In this document: one piece after another, positions 26,901 through 40,900 of the stretch | Layout: the number at the start of each line of letters is the position of its first letter | How positions within the stretch are numbered: position 1 is the first letter of the stretch | From: Chinchilla lanigera | Lineage: Eukaryota > Chordata > Mammalia > Rodentia > Chinchillidae | Reading direction: 5' to 3' | Assembly (NCBI RefSeq): GCF_000276665.1 | Contig: NW_004955446.1 | Span: 14,434,398-14,498,397, forward strand | Length of the DNA stretch: 64,000 nucleotides | Notes under the pieces: model-generated | Databases searched by the model: none | The model's input: the letters and a program-made list of their open reading frames with translations, nothing else | What the model was told of the DNA's origin: nothing | Made by a program: the position numbers and the translations under genes

Positions 26901-29900
26901 TGATAGTCTTTTCAGGTGCAGAAGTTGGGCTCATTATTTATAAAACATTTACTTATTCCCTTGATTTTGGTTATATTAATTATATAAAATATATGCAATG
27001 AATTATGCATAATTTTACTATACTATATACATATCCACATATACACCTCGTATTTTAATACTCACACTCATTAGAAAAGCATGTGCCAGTGATAGGGTTA
27101 CAGCATGGGATTTTTTCTGGACATGGGAAACACTTTGGGAAAGTTATTTAATCACTTCGTGCCTTAGTTTCTTCATTCACAAAATAGAGGCTAATCACTA
27201 TATTACTAATAAATGATGACTGCATGAATTATAAGTGTAAAATGCTTAGCATTATGCCTAGGAAATACCCAATACACACTGGCCTTCATTATTATGATCA
27301 CACACCCCTCCACAGACTGAACAGGCCCCTAGCATATCGTCTCACAGAATGCGCAATGAAGAACTTTAAATGGCTCCACTTGTTACCAAGTGTGTACAGT
27401 GACTTGGTGTAGGCAAGAGGGCAGCAAAAGCAGCATGTCCTTGGGTTCTGGGTATTCATGAGCTCCTAGAGTAAATAGTCCCCTTTTCTCTTACCTGTTC
27501 CACATTGCATCTAAATAAATTCTCCTGTGAAGCAACTCTGTACATATGATTTCACTCCTTAAAAACCTTTTGGCTCCTCAATCCCTATCTAGTTAAGGAA
27601 AACGCTCACTGAACTAGCATTTGGGATACAGAATACTATAAATGGGTGCACACTTCATGTATTCACTTTAGGGTGTTTACCTCCCATTGCTACTTTATAT
27701 ACTTTTCATGTTTCAGATATAATTGATTGTGAAGTATTCCTCAAGCAGATCAACTAATCGACCTTTCAGTTTTTGCTCAAGCTGTATTTTTCCCTAAAAA
27801 TATTCTAACTACTTCTATTCACCTACCTTATTGTAAAATACTATCCAACCTTTAAGGTTTCTCATAAATTTTCTTGATAAAGTTTTGTTAGGTTCTCATT
27901 GTCAAGTAGGATAATTTTACCTTCCTTTAATCCTCTGTCATACGGTTGGTATTTCTACAATGAATTTCTCCTATTCTACGCTGTACTACAATAATGTTAT
28001 ACTAGTCTCAAGGTCATATGGTAGCAGTCACCCCATGAGAAGATTATCAACTTACACATTCAGGTTAGTAATTTTATATTCCTTCCACTGATTAATTCAG
28101 TATCTTTTACAGTTGAAATCAAATACGTATGTGTTGAGCTGAATTAAATTGAACATACCAATTAGTTCCCTCATTAATTCATTTTTTCGCATTTATTTAC
28201 TCATCTGTTTATTATATACGGGCACCATGTTAGCTACTGGGAAAAAGCAAAAAAGTAGAGTACTTGGTCTCACTGGAGATGGTAGAGTGGATAATTACAC
28301 TAAGAAGAGAGTTAAGCCATCATTTCAATTTATTACTTTTTGCTATTTTTAGTCTGTGTATTTTATAATAACTTTCAGTAGCTTTGACTAATTTGGATAA
28401 ATTTCTTAATTTAAAAAGGCTATTATAAAACATTAAGTGCACTTAGTGATTCAGTTGACTTTGATGGAAAATTTTTAAATTAGCAGATCTTGTAAAATCT
28501 TAAATGAATGCAATTTGGCAGATATAAGTGATAGGCAATTATAATATATTCCAAAGCTCATATAACAATGATTTAATCCACTTGATTAAATTATTATACT
28601 TAAATAAAAATTTATTTTGTTCATTATGCAAAAGAGGTTTTTTTTGTGAAGCAATGTCGTTCATGGACTTTTGCTTCTGCTAATGTCATACAAGTTACAA
28701 GAACTTGTTAGTGACTATAAAGCAAAATACTCTAAGTATAGGAAGGTAATTATACAAATGTATATATGTATACAAATTCATACACACATAAACCAACCTT
28801 GTTGCACTTAAGTGGATCATCATGTTTTCCATGAGATAAGATGTGTTAAACTGAAACAATATCTTGAAAGTTACCTATGAAGGAAAAATACATCTCTTTA
28901 CTAACAGATCTATACACTTACACATACTCATTATAAAACAGAGAAAGACATGCTTGGATCCATTAATGTGCTAGTATAAGAATTGTTCTGGAACGTTAAG
29001 GAATGATAAGAAAATAAAGCAAAACTTGATTACTTAAAGTAAGTTATAATGACAAAATGGAGTTTTGTTTGTAAAAGTTTGTGTAGTTAACATTATATTT
29101 AATAAAAATTTGAAAATATTTCTGTTACATGAACACTGATATGGGTAACAGATTTTTGAGAAACTATCCCTAAACACATATAGATGACATAATCCATGGC
29201 TTTGTGAACATCAGAAAATATAATAAAAATTTATTTGTTCTAGCCCAAGAAACCCCCTAATAATACTTATGAAATTATATTTCCTGAATTAATCTTGTTT
29301 TATACTGAAGTATTTTGAAATTAGCATCAATAAAACAGTCCAAAATGTACAATAGAAACTCTAAAATTTTATCTTTGTGATTAAATGCTAGACGGGAGAA
29401 GTTTTGATTTTTAACACTCTTTTAGTCTATTTCGGCCCTATTCATATAAGAGATGACCAGAATCTCAAGGATCATTGGTTTTTCCATAAAACTTTATTGT
29501 CCCATAGAGTTCTCTTTAGCATGTTCTTCTATATAGATTCTGATTTAAAATAAAAAAGAAAAAGGAAGAGATCTTTTAAGACTCTGAAATCATAGCCATT
29601 TTCTTATTGTTTTGAAATAATAAAATTCCAGTAAAATTTTTAGTTTTTTAAATGAGCTTGAGATACCACAGACAGAGATCAGACTGTTTGAGTGGCTCAG
29701 GGGGCCCTTTCCTGCCTTTCTGTAACTTCCATGACTAGTGCGGCCATGAAAGTCTCTGGTATCTTGATGAGTTTTTATACCTAGGGCAAGACACTAGAAG
29801 CGAGGTGGAGATGAAAAAATGTATCTATTGCATATTCACCTTATCCTGAAAAGCTTAAACTCAACATGTACATCTTTGAAACCAAAAAATCTTCTAAGTA

Positions 29901-32900
29901 TAAAGCCTGTGTTGAAATTACTTGCAAATTGTCTTCCTAAATGCCTAAAGATGAGACACATTGATTTAAGCTTTTACCCTGACCAAGGAGGAATTGCCAA
30001 ATTGAAGAAGAAAAGGTTAAGAATGGTTAAATGTGGTAAATTAACTTTTTTCTGAAATGGTGTGAGACAAGTGGATATCTACATCCAGAAAAAAAAATTA
30101 ACTGGATTCTCTCCTTATATCCCACAAAAAGTTATTCAAAATGGACCACAGACTGAAATGTAAGAGCTAAAATGATAAAACTCTTGGAAGAAAACATAGA
30201 AAAATATTCCTGACCTTGAATCAGGGAAAACATTTTTAGATATGACAGCAAGAACACAAGGCATAAAAGATTAAATAAATAAATTAGACTGCATCAAAAT
30301 TAAAAAGTTTTGTCCTTCAGAGAAAGTGAAAATACAATGGTGGGAATGGGAGAAAATATTTGTAAATCGCATATCTGATTATGAACTTGTATGTAGAATA
30401 TAAAAAGAACTTATAATTTAGAAATATGAAAGTAATATAAAATAGGTAAAGGGTTGGAACAGTCATTTCTTCAAAGTATATATGCATTTGGCCCATATGT
30501 ACATAAAATGTTGCACAAAATATCTTTGGTCATTAAGGTACACGCAAGTCAAAATCTCTATGATGTATCACTTCACACTCACCAGAGTAACTACAATAAA
30601 AAAGATATTAACAATGTGGAGAAAGTGGAACCCTTGTCCATTTCTGGTGGGAAGAGAGCACAGCAGGTCCATTTATCTGCCATTGTTTTGTCTTTGTATT
30701 TTGTCTTTTGTATTTGTATTTGAATTTGCCGTGTAATACTTTTGATTTTGATTTTGTCTTAGTTTGTTTAGACTGTTATAACAAAACACATTAGATTGAA
30801 TAATTTATAAATAACAGAAACTTCTTGCTTGTAGTTCTGGAAGCTAGGGGTTTTGGGATCAAAGCACCCGCCAACTCAGTGTCTATTGAAGGCCTATTTT
30901 CTGTACACTGTGCCTGCTGTCTGACCTCATTAGATGGAAAGGACAAACAAGCTCCTTGTGAACCACTTTTATAAAACCACTAATACCAAAGGCTCCACTT
31001 CTTAACACCGTCATACTGGGGATTAAACTTCAACATAAGATTTTTAGGGAGACACAAACATTTTGGACTATATCCAAATGTCAAGCTGTAAAAATGTCAA
31101 ACTCAATCTTTTTCTTCTACATCATGCTAAACTACCATTAAATGTGTTTATGTATTTGATTTTAACATGTTCCCACCAGTTTGAATCACCAGTGATACAT
31201 GCATTACTGTCCCATGGGGCAGCTTGTACACTGATGGTACCAACAGATCTAATCACTTTTATTGGTCTTTTTATTAATAAAATTAATAAAAAGCTGCCCA
31301 ATTGAACAGCCATGCATGCATCACTGATGGTTCAAGCCACCTGGCAGTGAGACATACAAATCATTGCCCTGTTGTGGATGTGTTAAGCACATTGGTTTTC
31401 ATACCCAGTTGCTACATGTGTTGTGTATAATCTGCTCACCATTTCTCCTCTTCTCAGGAAAGGATATCCAACCTTACATGTGATGTTACGATTTGATTCA
31501 CAACTGTCTTTTTGGATCCCCTAGGAGAAGAAAGTAAACAGATTGGAGCATAGAAGCAGGTGAAAACACTTTCCCAGCTGTGCCTTGGAGAGTGCAGTGC
31601 CAAGATGTGTCTCTCAGTTTGACTAGGAGAGTCACATCACTCTGGGGCCACCTGTTCCATAGTTTATTAAACTATGAAAACATCACTTGAAAGTGCTGGT
31701 AAGATAGCGCATCTCATTATCCTGTATAAATCCTCAGTCGAAACTGAGACCACCAGCAACACCTACCACAGGTGACTGTAGTAACTGAACAAAATAATCC
31801 CCACGCACTAGACTGGCACAGAGCTGCACACAGTGCACATTACAACTAGAAGAGTTTAGCACAGTGGAGAATAAGGACTCTGACCTGTGACAGCCGGGAT
31901 TTAACTCCTGAATCTATCACTATTGGCTTTATCCTAGTCAAGAGTCCTCACCTCTCTGTGTCTGATTTTCTAACAAGTGGAGTTAGTAATACTTTAATTG
32001 ACTGAAACTAAAATGTCATTTGATATGCAGGACACCATTATTATATACACCACTAAAGAGGAAAAATAATGCTGCTAGTTAAGTAAACACACTATCAATT
32101 TAAAATGCAATTACAGAAATGCAAAAAGGGTTTATTTTTGCATTTGAAAGGGTTTAGTGAAAAAGGGTTTATTTTCAGTGAAAAAGGGTTTATTTTCAAA
32201 TCTGTGTAGTGAGTAGGTATAGTAATACCTACAAAAGAATTAATGTGAATTAAATATGTGAAATCTTTAAAACAGTGCCTAGCGCATAATACAGCTAAAG
32301 AAGGATAGACCATTATGATTACTGCTGCTAACAAAGTAGAGGATACACTGTGTGTTTTATGCTTGTGCCTCCCTGCTAAGGCCATTAAGTCATCTAAAGA
32401 GGACACAGGCAATGATTTTCAATGTGGCACTCCTTTCGGAGAAAACTTTGGTGGTCATATGTTCCCAACATTACTTTGCACTTACATTTTTGATTTATAG
32501 GTTTTTGTATTTGTAATTAATACTCTGAATTCAAGATATAGTATCAAGTCTCTGATATCCTAACAAATAAAGAGACATATCAGTGAAAATCTAAATTTTT
32601 GGAAACTAGACAGTAGTGTTTAGTATTGTGTACACTTTAAAATGTGAAACACATATTATTAATTCATATAAATACATACCAAATTTAAATTTGAATTTAT
32701 GGAAACTAGACAATAGTGTGTAGTATTCTGTACATTTTAAAATGTGAATCATATATTACTAATCCATATAAGTATATACAGACTTTAAACTCAAGACCAA
32801 TCATTTATTTGAAGATCATAGTTAAATCAAAGTTCAAATATGGAAACATTAATAACCTTGGCAAGGTATTTTATCTAGATATTTTATTGCCAAAATATTT

Positions 32901-35900
32901 TAAAAATCTATCAGACAGATGTTTTTACTGTCTCCTGAAAGAACTCCTTCTATTATGAATTAATAAAACATAGCAATTGGATACAGATCTTTAGTCAAAG
33001 TAAGGATTTTTACGGAAGAAATGAATGGGAGAAATGGTATCTTGATCTTTCTGCATATAAGCTAGGATTTTTTTTTCAGCAAAGAGATTGTTTCTGCTCC
33101 TCTGTTAAAATAATTTTAACTTTGTTATATTTACTTTTTTTCTTGACTTAACCTCAATTTCTTTGGTTTAAGGTGTCTGTGAACATGCATTTTTGATATA
33201 TCAGCTGACTTCTTCAGGGTTATCTTAAGAAGAGACATATATCTCCAAAGAAATAAACAAAATAAAAAATTTTTAAGCAGCTTGGTACTTTTGGAATTAG
33301 TGTAAATGATTTTGTACAAAATCTTTTCTATTATTATACAATCAGTATAGTAAAATCAATTATTTCAGTAACATGAAAAGTAGGTTTAATAATTGGTGGT
33401 TATAACAACGAATGAATGAAAGTTTACCTCAATTCCTGAAAAAATTAGATTTGGAGAGTACTGTGCTATTGTTCTGGTGTTATAAGCACTGTCACCTTTA
33501 TTTTTGACGGTGATGCTAATGTTGAACTTGTCGTTCTGGGACCTGACAATAAGCTGGTCCTTCTCTGTGGTGGATACATCCAAGGTGAGGTCTGAAATAC
33601 ATTTGTCCTTGTTTCCACAGTCTTTGGCAAAGGGAATCTGAAACAGTCACAGGAAATAGTTTTCAAATTGTATTTAAGCACTGTTGAAAATTATCTATTC
33701 ATTTATGCAGCAGAAATGACATAGGGTCAAGGTACGTTAAGCAATTAATTAAAGAGAATCAATTATTCTGTGCTGCAGAAATCTTAAGAAATTTTGTATT
33801 TATTCTTATATAAGTAAACTTTTCCCTTGGATATTTTTCTAGTTCCTTTTATAAACTTTCCTTGCCCTTCTAAAATGCATAATTTTGGATTTTTTCACTT
33901 CCTTTAGCCTGCCAGAGAAGAACAACTTCAAAAACTGAGGGTATAAGAGAAGTATAAGAGAAGTATAAGATTGAAATCTAGAGAAGTATAAGATTGAAAT
34001 CTAATCAATGCCAAATCATGAGATTTTTCTATTGAAAAGCATCAAATACATAGAAATGCAACAAAGCCAGTCAGGAAGGTAAATGAAGCCATGTGTTTGG
34101 CAGTTTTGCTTGACTTTTCCTCATTAAGTTTTCCCTCTACCAGCTTCTGACCAAGACTGCGTACCCCACCTCTCTTCTACCAAATCCTGCTCACCAATCC
34201 CCTCTCTGAATAAGAGCACCAGCCTCCCCGCTGGTCTCTTCCACCCACTCTTGTTTCCTTCCAATCATTCTTCATATCATGCCTGAAATATTCCTTGAAA
34301 ATGTACACCCAGTCCCATCATGAAGCCAAACTTAAACTTTCAACACCATTGCACTGATATTTTAAGAAGTTTAGAATTTTCCCAGAGGCACCACGTCCTG
34401 CAGGATCTGGCACCTGCCTTCGCATCTGTCCCTGTCTTACATCACCCTTGTGCTTTAATTTCAGACACATCAGCTTTTCTGATACTTCAGGACCTTTATG
34501 TGTACTCTACCCTTTGCTCCCCCACTCCCTCCAAATAACATGGAAAATCACCCTATCCTTCAGCTCACAATGACAGGGTGTTCTCCCAGACTCCTCTGCT
34601 GACGTAGAAATGTGCAAGGAGCTCTAACACTCTCCTTCACAGCACGTACTTAATTACTACACCCCATTTCTGGGTTAAACTGTAATCTCTCTGTCTGGTC
34701 CATGTAAGACAATAAATATATTTGGAAGGCTGGAAGGGAGAGTGGAAGATAGTTACATGGGCAAAGCCAATTCCTCCTTTGGGGCAATGCTCTTGACATC
34801 CTCCTCCTTCTCTGTCCCTTCATTCACTTTCTGGTGTGGAACAGCGGACTCTGAAATTGGAAGCAAGACTGGGGGAATACAGTTCCGTCTCTTCTCCTGT
34901 TCTTGTGGTAGCTGCACAGCCAAGAAAACGTATATTCTGCCCAGCTCCTCCACTTTCTGTGTATTACAGGTGAGTCACAATGAAGAATGCCAGAGATTGG
35001 TCAGCACTGTGGATGACTCGCTGTCTACTTGTGGTCTAAGTACAAGGTTCAGTACAAGGACACCGAGGTTACTTAAACCATGACCGGCAACCCAGTGTGT
35101 ATTACAATAAAAGGGGAAGAGCCTTTCAATTGGTCTTCAATTCAGGGGAGGTTGAAAAAAATGGGCATCATTTGCTAGCTCCCTAAACTCCCACAACAGG
35201 AAATAAGAAGGCTCATGAGGTGTCTGAAAAAGGCTAATTTTTTATATGCATGTATACACATTATTGGTTTAGGGTTTGTGTTTCCATATTTCAATCTTTT
35301 CCCTATTACAGTCACAAATAGTTATTCGAACTTACATATTCATGTACTGAGTTTGGTAACAAATCATCAAGAACAGGCCCGTTTTCTGGATCAGTAAGGT
35401 TAAAATCCAAAGTTACTCTCACGGAGTCCTGAAAGTCGTGCTTGTCCTAGAGGTTGAAACAAAACAGCATGTCATTGGTATCACATTTGCTCAGTGTTCT
35501 GATCTGGCTTTCTCCTTTGGCCCCAAGGTTTACTGGAGGTTTCTTGTGCAACAACCCGAGCCTATGACCTCGTCAGGCTTTTGCTTCCCTGGAAGGGGAC
35601 AGCTTTTCTGCTTTGACAAGGGACGCAGCTGGAAAGCAGAGACCTCAGGCTATGACCAGTTGATTCACTATAGCTAATCAGAAGGACCTGCTGGTGTGAT
35701 GGGACATGTGGTAACTTGTTCAATATCATTTCATTTCTCTTGAGACATCAGCTAAAAATCAGTGTGCAATACAGTTCTTCCAGGAAAGTGTTCCAAACCT
35801 TCTTTAAATTGAGTCACATATCTGTATATAATATATAAATATGATATATACACAGTTGTATAAGAATTTTACAATGTAAACTGATATGGAAATAATATGA

Positions 35901-37871
35901 ATATGACTAATATTAATACTGTCATCAATAACCTTCATCCACACGATCCACAATTACAAGCTTCATACATACTATTGTGAATTATTTCAGTTACTCAAAA
36001 GGAAATAACTATTAGGGTTCTCACTTTACAGATGATAAATTGAATTTTACCACAGTCACTCAGAATGTGGGAAAGTCGACCACAGAATAAATGTTAAAAT
36101 GTTCATTAAAATCCAAAAGAATTTTGGAAGTTTTGAAATTAGTGCATTCCTTTCAAAACAGTACCTAGACATGGTGTGGCCCCTGAACTTGTGAACAGAG
36201 ACTGCAATAGCTTTCATTCAGTAGGTTACACGTAGTGCATCAAATTACATACATGTTCTAACTCCTAAATGTTTGCTTCTGAGGAACTCAATAGGAGCGA
36301 TAGTTCCAGTTTTATTTTCTCAGATCACACTTAGGTCTTAGTGTTAACAGCATATACACAGTACATATATTAATATTCATGGGGAATGTTGACCTGAAAA
36401 TCAATGGGGAAGAATGAATGTATACATCAGGATCCAGTTTCTGTCACTTTTTGGCCTTAAAATTTGCAAAATGTAAAATATAAGCACATTAAGTATATGG
36501 AAATAAGTCAGAGCTGGGAAAACCAGCCTATATTCTTTAAGATTCTAAGGTCATGTTCAGGTCTCAAGTCTTAATTTTGTGTACTAAAATCAGTGTTTCT
36601 TCATTACTTCCCTTCTGCTTTCTTACAAAATACAATCATTATATTTGAAGAAAACGTTTAAGAAATTCCCAACCTCAACTGGGAACACTTTCCACATAGG
36701 CAATACTCAATAAAACGCTTCTAAAATGATTCAAATTGGTTTACCCACCATCTCTGGGGATTAATAGTACACTTTTTAAGCCCCTCTGATTCACCGAAAT
36801 AGAAAGAAACTGAAGTAGCACAAAGCCGGAGATAATAGAAAATACCAGAATTTCGTTCCTTTAAAGTCAAAGAGCAAGATATATATATTTCAATGGAGCC
36901 CAGAAATAATTTTCTCTCGGGACAGTTAATTTATCACTTATCATATGCATTTGACAGAGGAGGCTCACAGAAGTTGCATGATGCTTTCAAATTCAATAAA
37001 TGAATGATTAAAAATGAATAAATGAAGATTTCTGGTCAGTTATTACATGAATGTCTGATACACAGGGGAAAGGCTAAGGATAGTTTTATAAAATATATTT
37101 GGAAATAATAAAATCAGATCCATGATTTTCTGACAAGAGTGAACGGACAATAAAGAGTTGATACTGTGCACTTTAAAACAGAATAGTAAGACCTTGGCTG
37201 ACTTGGAACAAGACATCCATACTATACTCTTAATTTGGAATGAGGCAGCTATAATACATGATTTACTTGCCAACATGTAGAAGGAGTGCTGAATGCATCT
37301 GGATTCTCGAACTGTGGTATTTCTTTGAATCCTTCTTTCCTGAGTTCCCAAGAAAAAGCTTCGTGATATCTGTCTTAGGGAATCCAGGGTAACACGGTAC
37401 TGCATATCTATAAGAGTGAAAGAAAAACTGGCATAAATGTTTACTTGAAAGTGACTTTTATATGATTCAACTCATTAAACCAGCATTGTAGAAAATCTCT
37501 TGAGCAATCAGTCAGTGAAAAGGTCCTGTTATTCACCCTATCTACCTTACTGTAATAGAAAACCTCAGCTGTCACAAAGATAACCTTGAGGAATTCTGAT
37601 AGAACTGTTCTGTGTTCCCTATGTTCCTCATGTGTAATAACACTTACCCTTAATGGATATAGCCATAAAAGCTGACACATGCATACTTATCTACCTAATT
37701 ACTGATTATGTGTTTGTTCATTGGACTTTCCCTTAAAATATTTGCTTTAATTTAGAAATACTGGAACATTGCCTGGAATACTGATTAGGTTATATTTCAA
37801 TAGAGACAAAATAGGCATTAATGATATTTACATCGCTTTTTAAAATAAAAAATCATCTTAGATTATGTTCA

Positions 37872-37902
<31 letters not shown>

Positions 37903-40900
37903 GGGTTTTTTTTTGGTTTTTCTCCAGTACTGGGAATCGAACTCACGACCTTGCGCTTGCCAGGCAGACACTGCCGCTGAGCTAAATCCCCAGCCTTTCA
38001 AGGCATTATTAAATTCAATAAAATAAGCATATCACAATGGGGGAAAAGGTGAAATCATACTTTGTATGTAGGCCACAATCTTTATTTGATTATCCAGTTA
38101 ACAAAAATTAAATTTGACTGAGATAATGTTGTACGTTGAAACTTAAGTCATTATTTTACATTCCTATATTTCATTTACCCTCTAATCAGGGGACTGTTTA
38201 GAGCATATGTACACACATGGGGAGAAGAATTGGTTTTAAGGATTATTGTATTTTCTTACTGCACTAACGTTGTTTGTGAAGTATCTTACTCTTCTGCAGG
38301 CAGTGGCTTTTATAGTTTTCATGTCAACATATTTAAACATCATTAAAAACTTTAGAAAGCACAGCGCGTAGGGATGAGGGGGTACACAGGCTGACATGGT
38401 GAACTGAGGATCCCCACATAGAACACGTTTCACTCTATAAAACCAGCAGCACCTTCTCAATGGAAGGAATTTGGGCAGCCAAGTATTCAGGTCCCCTGTA
38501 ATACCAGTCTTCCCCAGCAGGGAGCAGGAAAGGGAGAGAATGCTTTGTGAAAATCTGAAGGAAGGCTAATGGCGCTTATTTGGAGCCCATTTCAAAATGC
38601 TTCCTCTCTATATCTTAGCATCTGATTGTTCATAGTAAATAAGAGCCAGAGGACACTATCAGGTCATTACACACAAGCATGTATTTTTTTCTACAGAATT
38701 AGCTGGGTTCTGAAATCAGTCCTTGGTATAGCAGAACTGTTTTCAAGTTTATGGAGCAAGGGTAATGGGGAGTTCAGCAAGGCTGGGGGAACTGCAGTAT
38801 CCTACTGGATTTCGTGCTGGAGCAAATACATCATTCTCTGCCCAACACAAGTAGCTATAATGACTATGCTTACCAGCTTCATAAACGGAGTCTTCTTTGG
38901 ACCTCAATTTCACATTAAAACACATTGTAGCGTTTATGCACACTGTTTCTTTTCCCTCTACACGGCAGTTTTTCTTTTGAATATTCACTTTATTGGGTTC
39001 AAAATTCATGGAGACTTCAACAACAGCCACATCTCGGGACCTAGAAACACATAAACAAAGGGGATTACTTGCACATTTTACAGTTAATGAATGCCATCCA
39101 CTTGAGAGTGCAGTGTGAGTGCATTGGGGAAGACTCTCCTTTGTATATCAAATGGGCTCTTAGGAATCCATTCTTTAAAGCCGAAGAGATTATGTCCTGT
39201 GCTCTGAGGAGACTCAGATTGCTTTAGACCATTGAGAGCATTTGGTTCAAAGACCAAAGATTTAGTTTCGCTTGTAATGGCAAAGAGATGCAAACAAGTG
39301 CCTAAATGCAAGCTCAGAACCAAAACTGTTTGGGGTATTTCTAGGTTTCCAATTTAGTCCAGAGACCCCTAGAAAAATTGGGGTGCCCCTGTTAGTTTTC
39401 ATGTGGACTGTAATACTTGTCTGTTCTTGTGGATTCAGCCCTGATTCTCGGAAGAGTAAGTAGAATAATATTCACAGCACTAAGTTAGGTATGTATGTTA
39501 CTTCATTTAATTCTTGGTTACCTTTAATAATAAGAAATACACTAGCCTCCCTCTTAGCCACAGTTTTGCCTTCCACAGTTTCATTTATATGTGGTCAATC
39601 ATGATAAAAAAGTTAAATGGAGAATTCCAGAAAGAAACAATTCATGCACTATAAACTGTGTGCTGCTCTGAATACAATGATCTTGCACCTTCCTGGTCTG
39701 TCCTACCTGGGATATGAAGCATCCCTTTGTCCAGTGTTTCCACACTCTATATCCTATCTGCTCCTTACTTAGCAGCTACCTCAGCAATTAGGCTGACTGT
39801 GCACCATCACACCTATAAAGTCTGTTACTATCTGAGGTTTTAGGTATCCCACTGGGGGTCTTGGAAAGCACCCTCATAGAAAAGGGAAGATTGTATTATC
39901 TTTATTTTGTATGTGAGGTAACTAAAGTAACTGAGACTCTGACCTTTTTTACCCAGTGACAAAGCTGTTAAGAAGGAAAAAGTTGTATTTAATCTTTTCA
40001 TTCTACAGCCCAGGGATTTCCACTGTTCCAAAATGGTGGCAGACTTCAATTTTAGGTAGAAAGAATATGTGGAATGTGAGGTCACTGCCTTTGAATGAAG
40101 TCAGAATAAGTGTAGGATATCTTCACTTGGTTTCTGCTTTGGGAGCAGAATCAGCTCTAACTAGATAGCTTCTCAATATGATATCTCTGATTATGCTTTT
40201 GAATTAGAAAAATGATACCCTTTTCTTTTAGAACAATTTACTCATATAAAACATGACAAAACATGGAAGTGCATAAAGAAAACAGTAATTTATAATTCTA
40301 CCTCTCAGCAATAATCATTGGCTATGTTTAGTGCCCTAAGTGTATTGTCTTTGCAGAAGAATAGCAATATAGGTATACACACATGTACTGCTACTATATG
40401 TACACACATACACATATGTATACATGCATATTTTTGAGCTTATAAAGAACGGCTTTCCAATATTTATATTTTTCTGAGGCCTTAACTTTTAATGCCAGCC
40501 TACTATTCCAGCATATGCATATATCATAATTTATGTATTCATTTACCTCTCATTGGATATTTCATTTCTAAAAAAATGGTTACTAATATAGTACAGATTG
40601 CTCTAAAGATAATATGTCTTTATCCATTTTTGTAGATTATATCTCTAAATTATTTTAGGAAGTAAATTCTTTTTCTTTTTTTGGTACCAGGAATCAAACT
40701 CAGGACCTTGTGCTTGCCAGGCAGGCTCTTGTGCCGCTGAGCTGTATCCCTGGCCCTAGGAAGTAAATTCTTTAAGCATGAATATTTTAGGATGTTGAAA
40801 TATTTACTGACAAATATTTTCCGAGTTTCAGGCAGTTTACCCTTTCGTTAGCAATGAATGAACATGTATAATTTCCTGTTTAGGACATGGATTCTCCATC

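Larger units (their letters stand above)
26437..28797 (-). other. ITGA1: ITGA1 intron 21
   Basis: 2.4 kb. Holds a MIR (27075-27300) and weak L2-like segments (27490-27970 and 28180-28290). Confidence 0.9.
28875..31439 (-). other. ITGA1: ITGA1 intron 20
   Basis: 2.6 kb. Holds an L1 ORF2-derived fragment (30050-30665) and an LTR remnant (30753-31060). Confidence 0.9.
31521..33427 (-). other. ITGA1: ITGA1 intron 19
   Basis: 1.9 kb. Holds MIR pieces (31855-32005 and 32205-32310), a 20-bp-unit repeat (32157-32198) and a period-100 tandem duplication (32601-32800). Confidence 0.9.
33638..35335 (-). other. ITGA1: ITGA1 intron 18
   Basis: 1.7 kb. Holds a short tandem repeat (33943-34002) and a possible L2 segment (34140-34720). 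Confidence 0.9.
35447..37270 (-). other. ITGA1: ITGA1 intron 17 (GC-AG)
   Basis: 1.8 kb. Begins GCAAGT and ends CTCTAG. Contains a reverse MIR near 35935-36075. Confidence 0.88.
37408..38873 (-). other. ITGA1: ITGA1 intron 16
   Basis: 1.5 kb. Holds an (ATT)n run and an ID SINE (37875-37995). Confidence 0.9.

Noticed and set aside
30454..30736. Two overlapping ORFs of 84-89 codons
   Set aside because: They lie largely in a broken LINE-1 fragment.
38626..39054. 142-codon plus-strand ORF
   Set aside because: It is largely the antisense shadow of ITGA1 exon 16 and its flanks.
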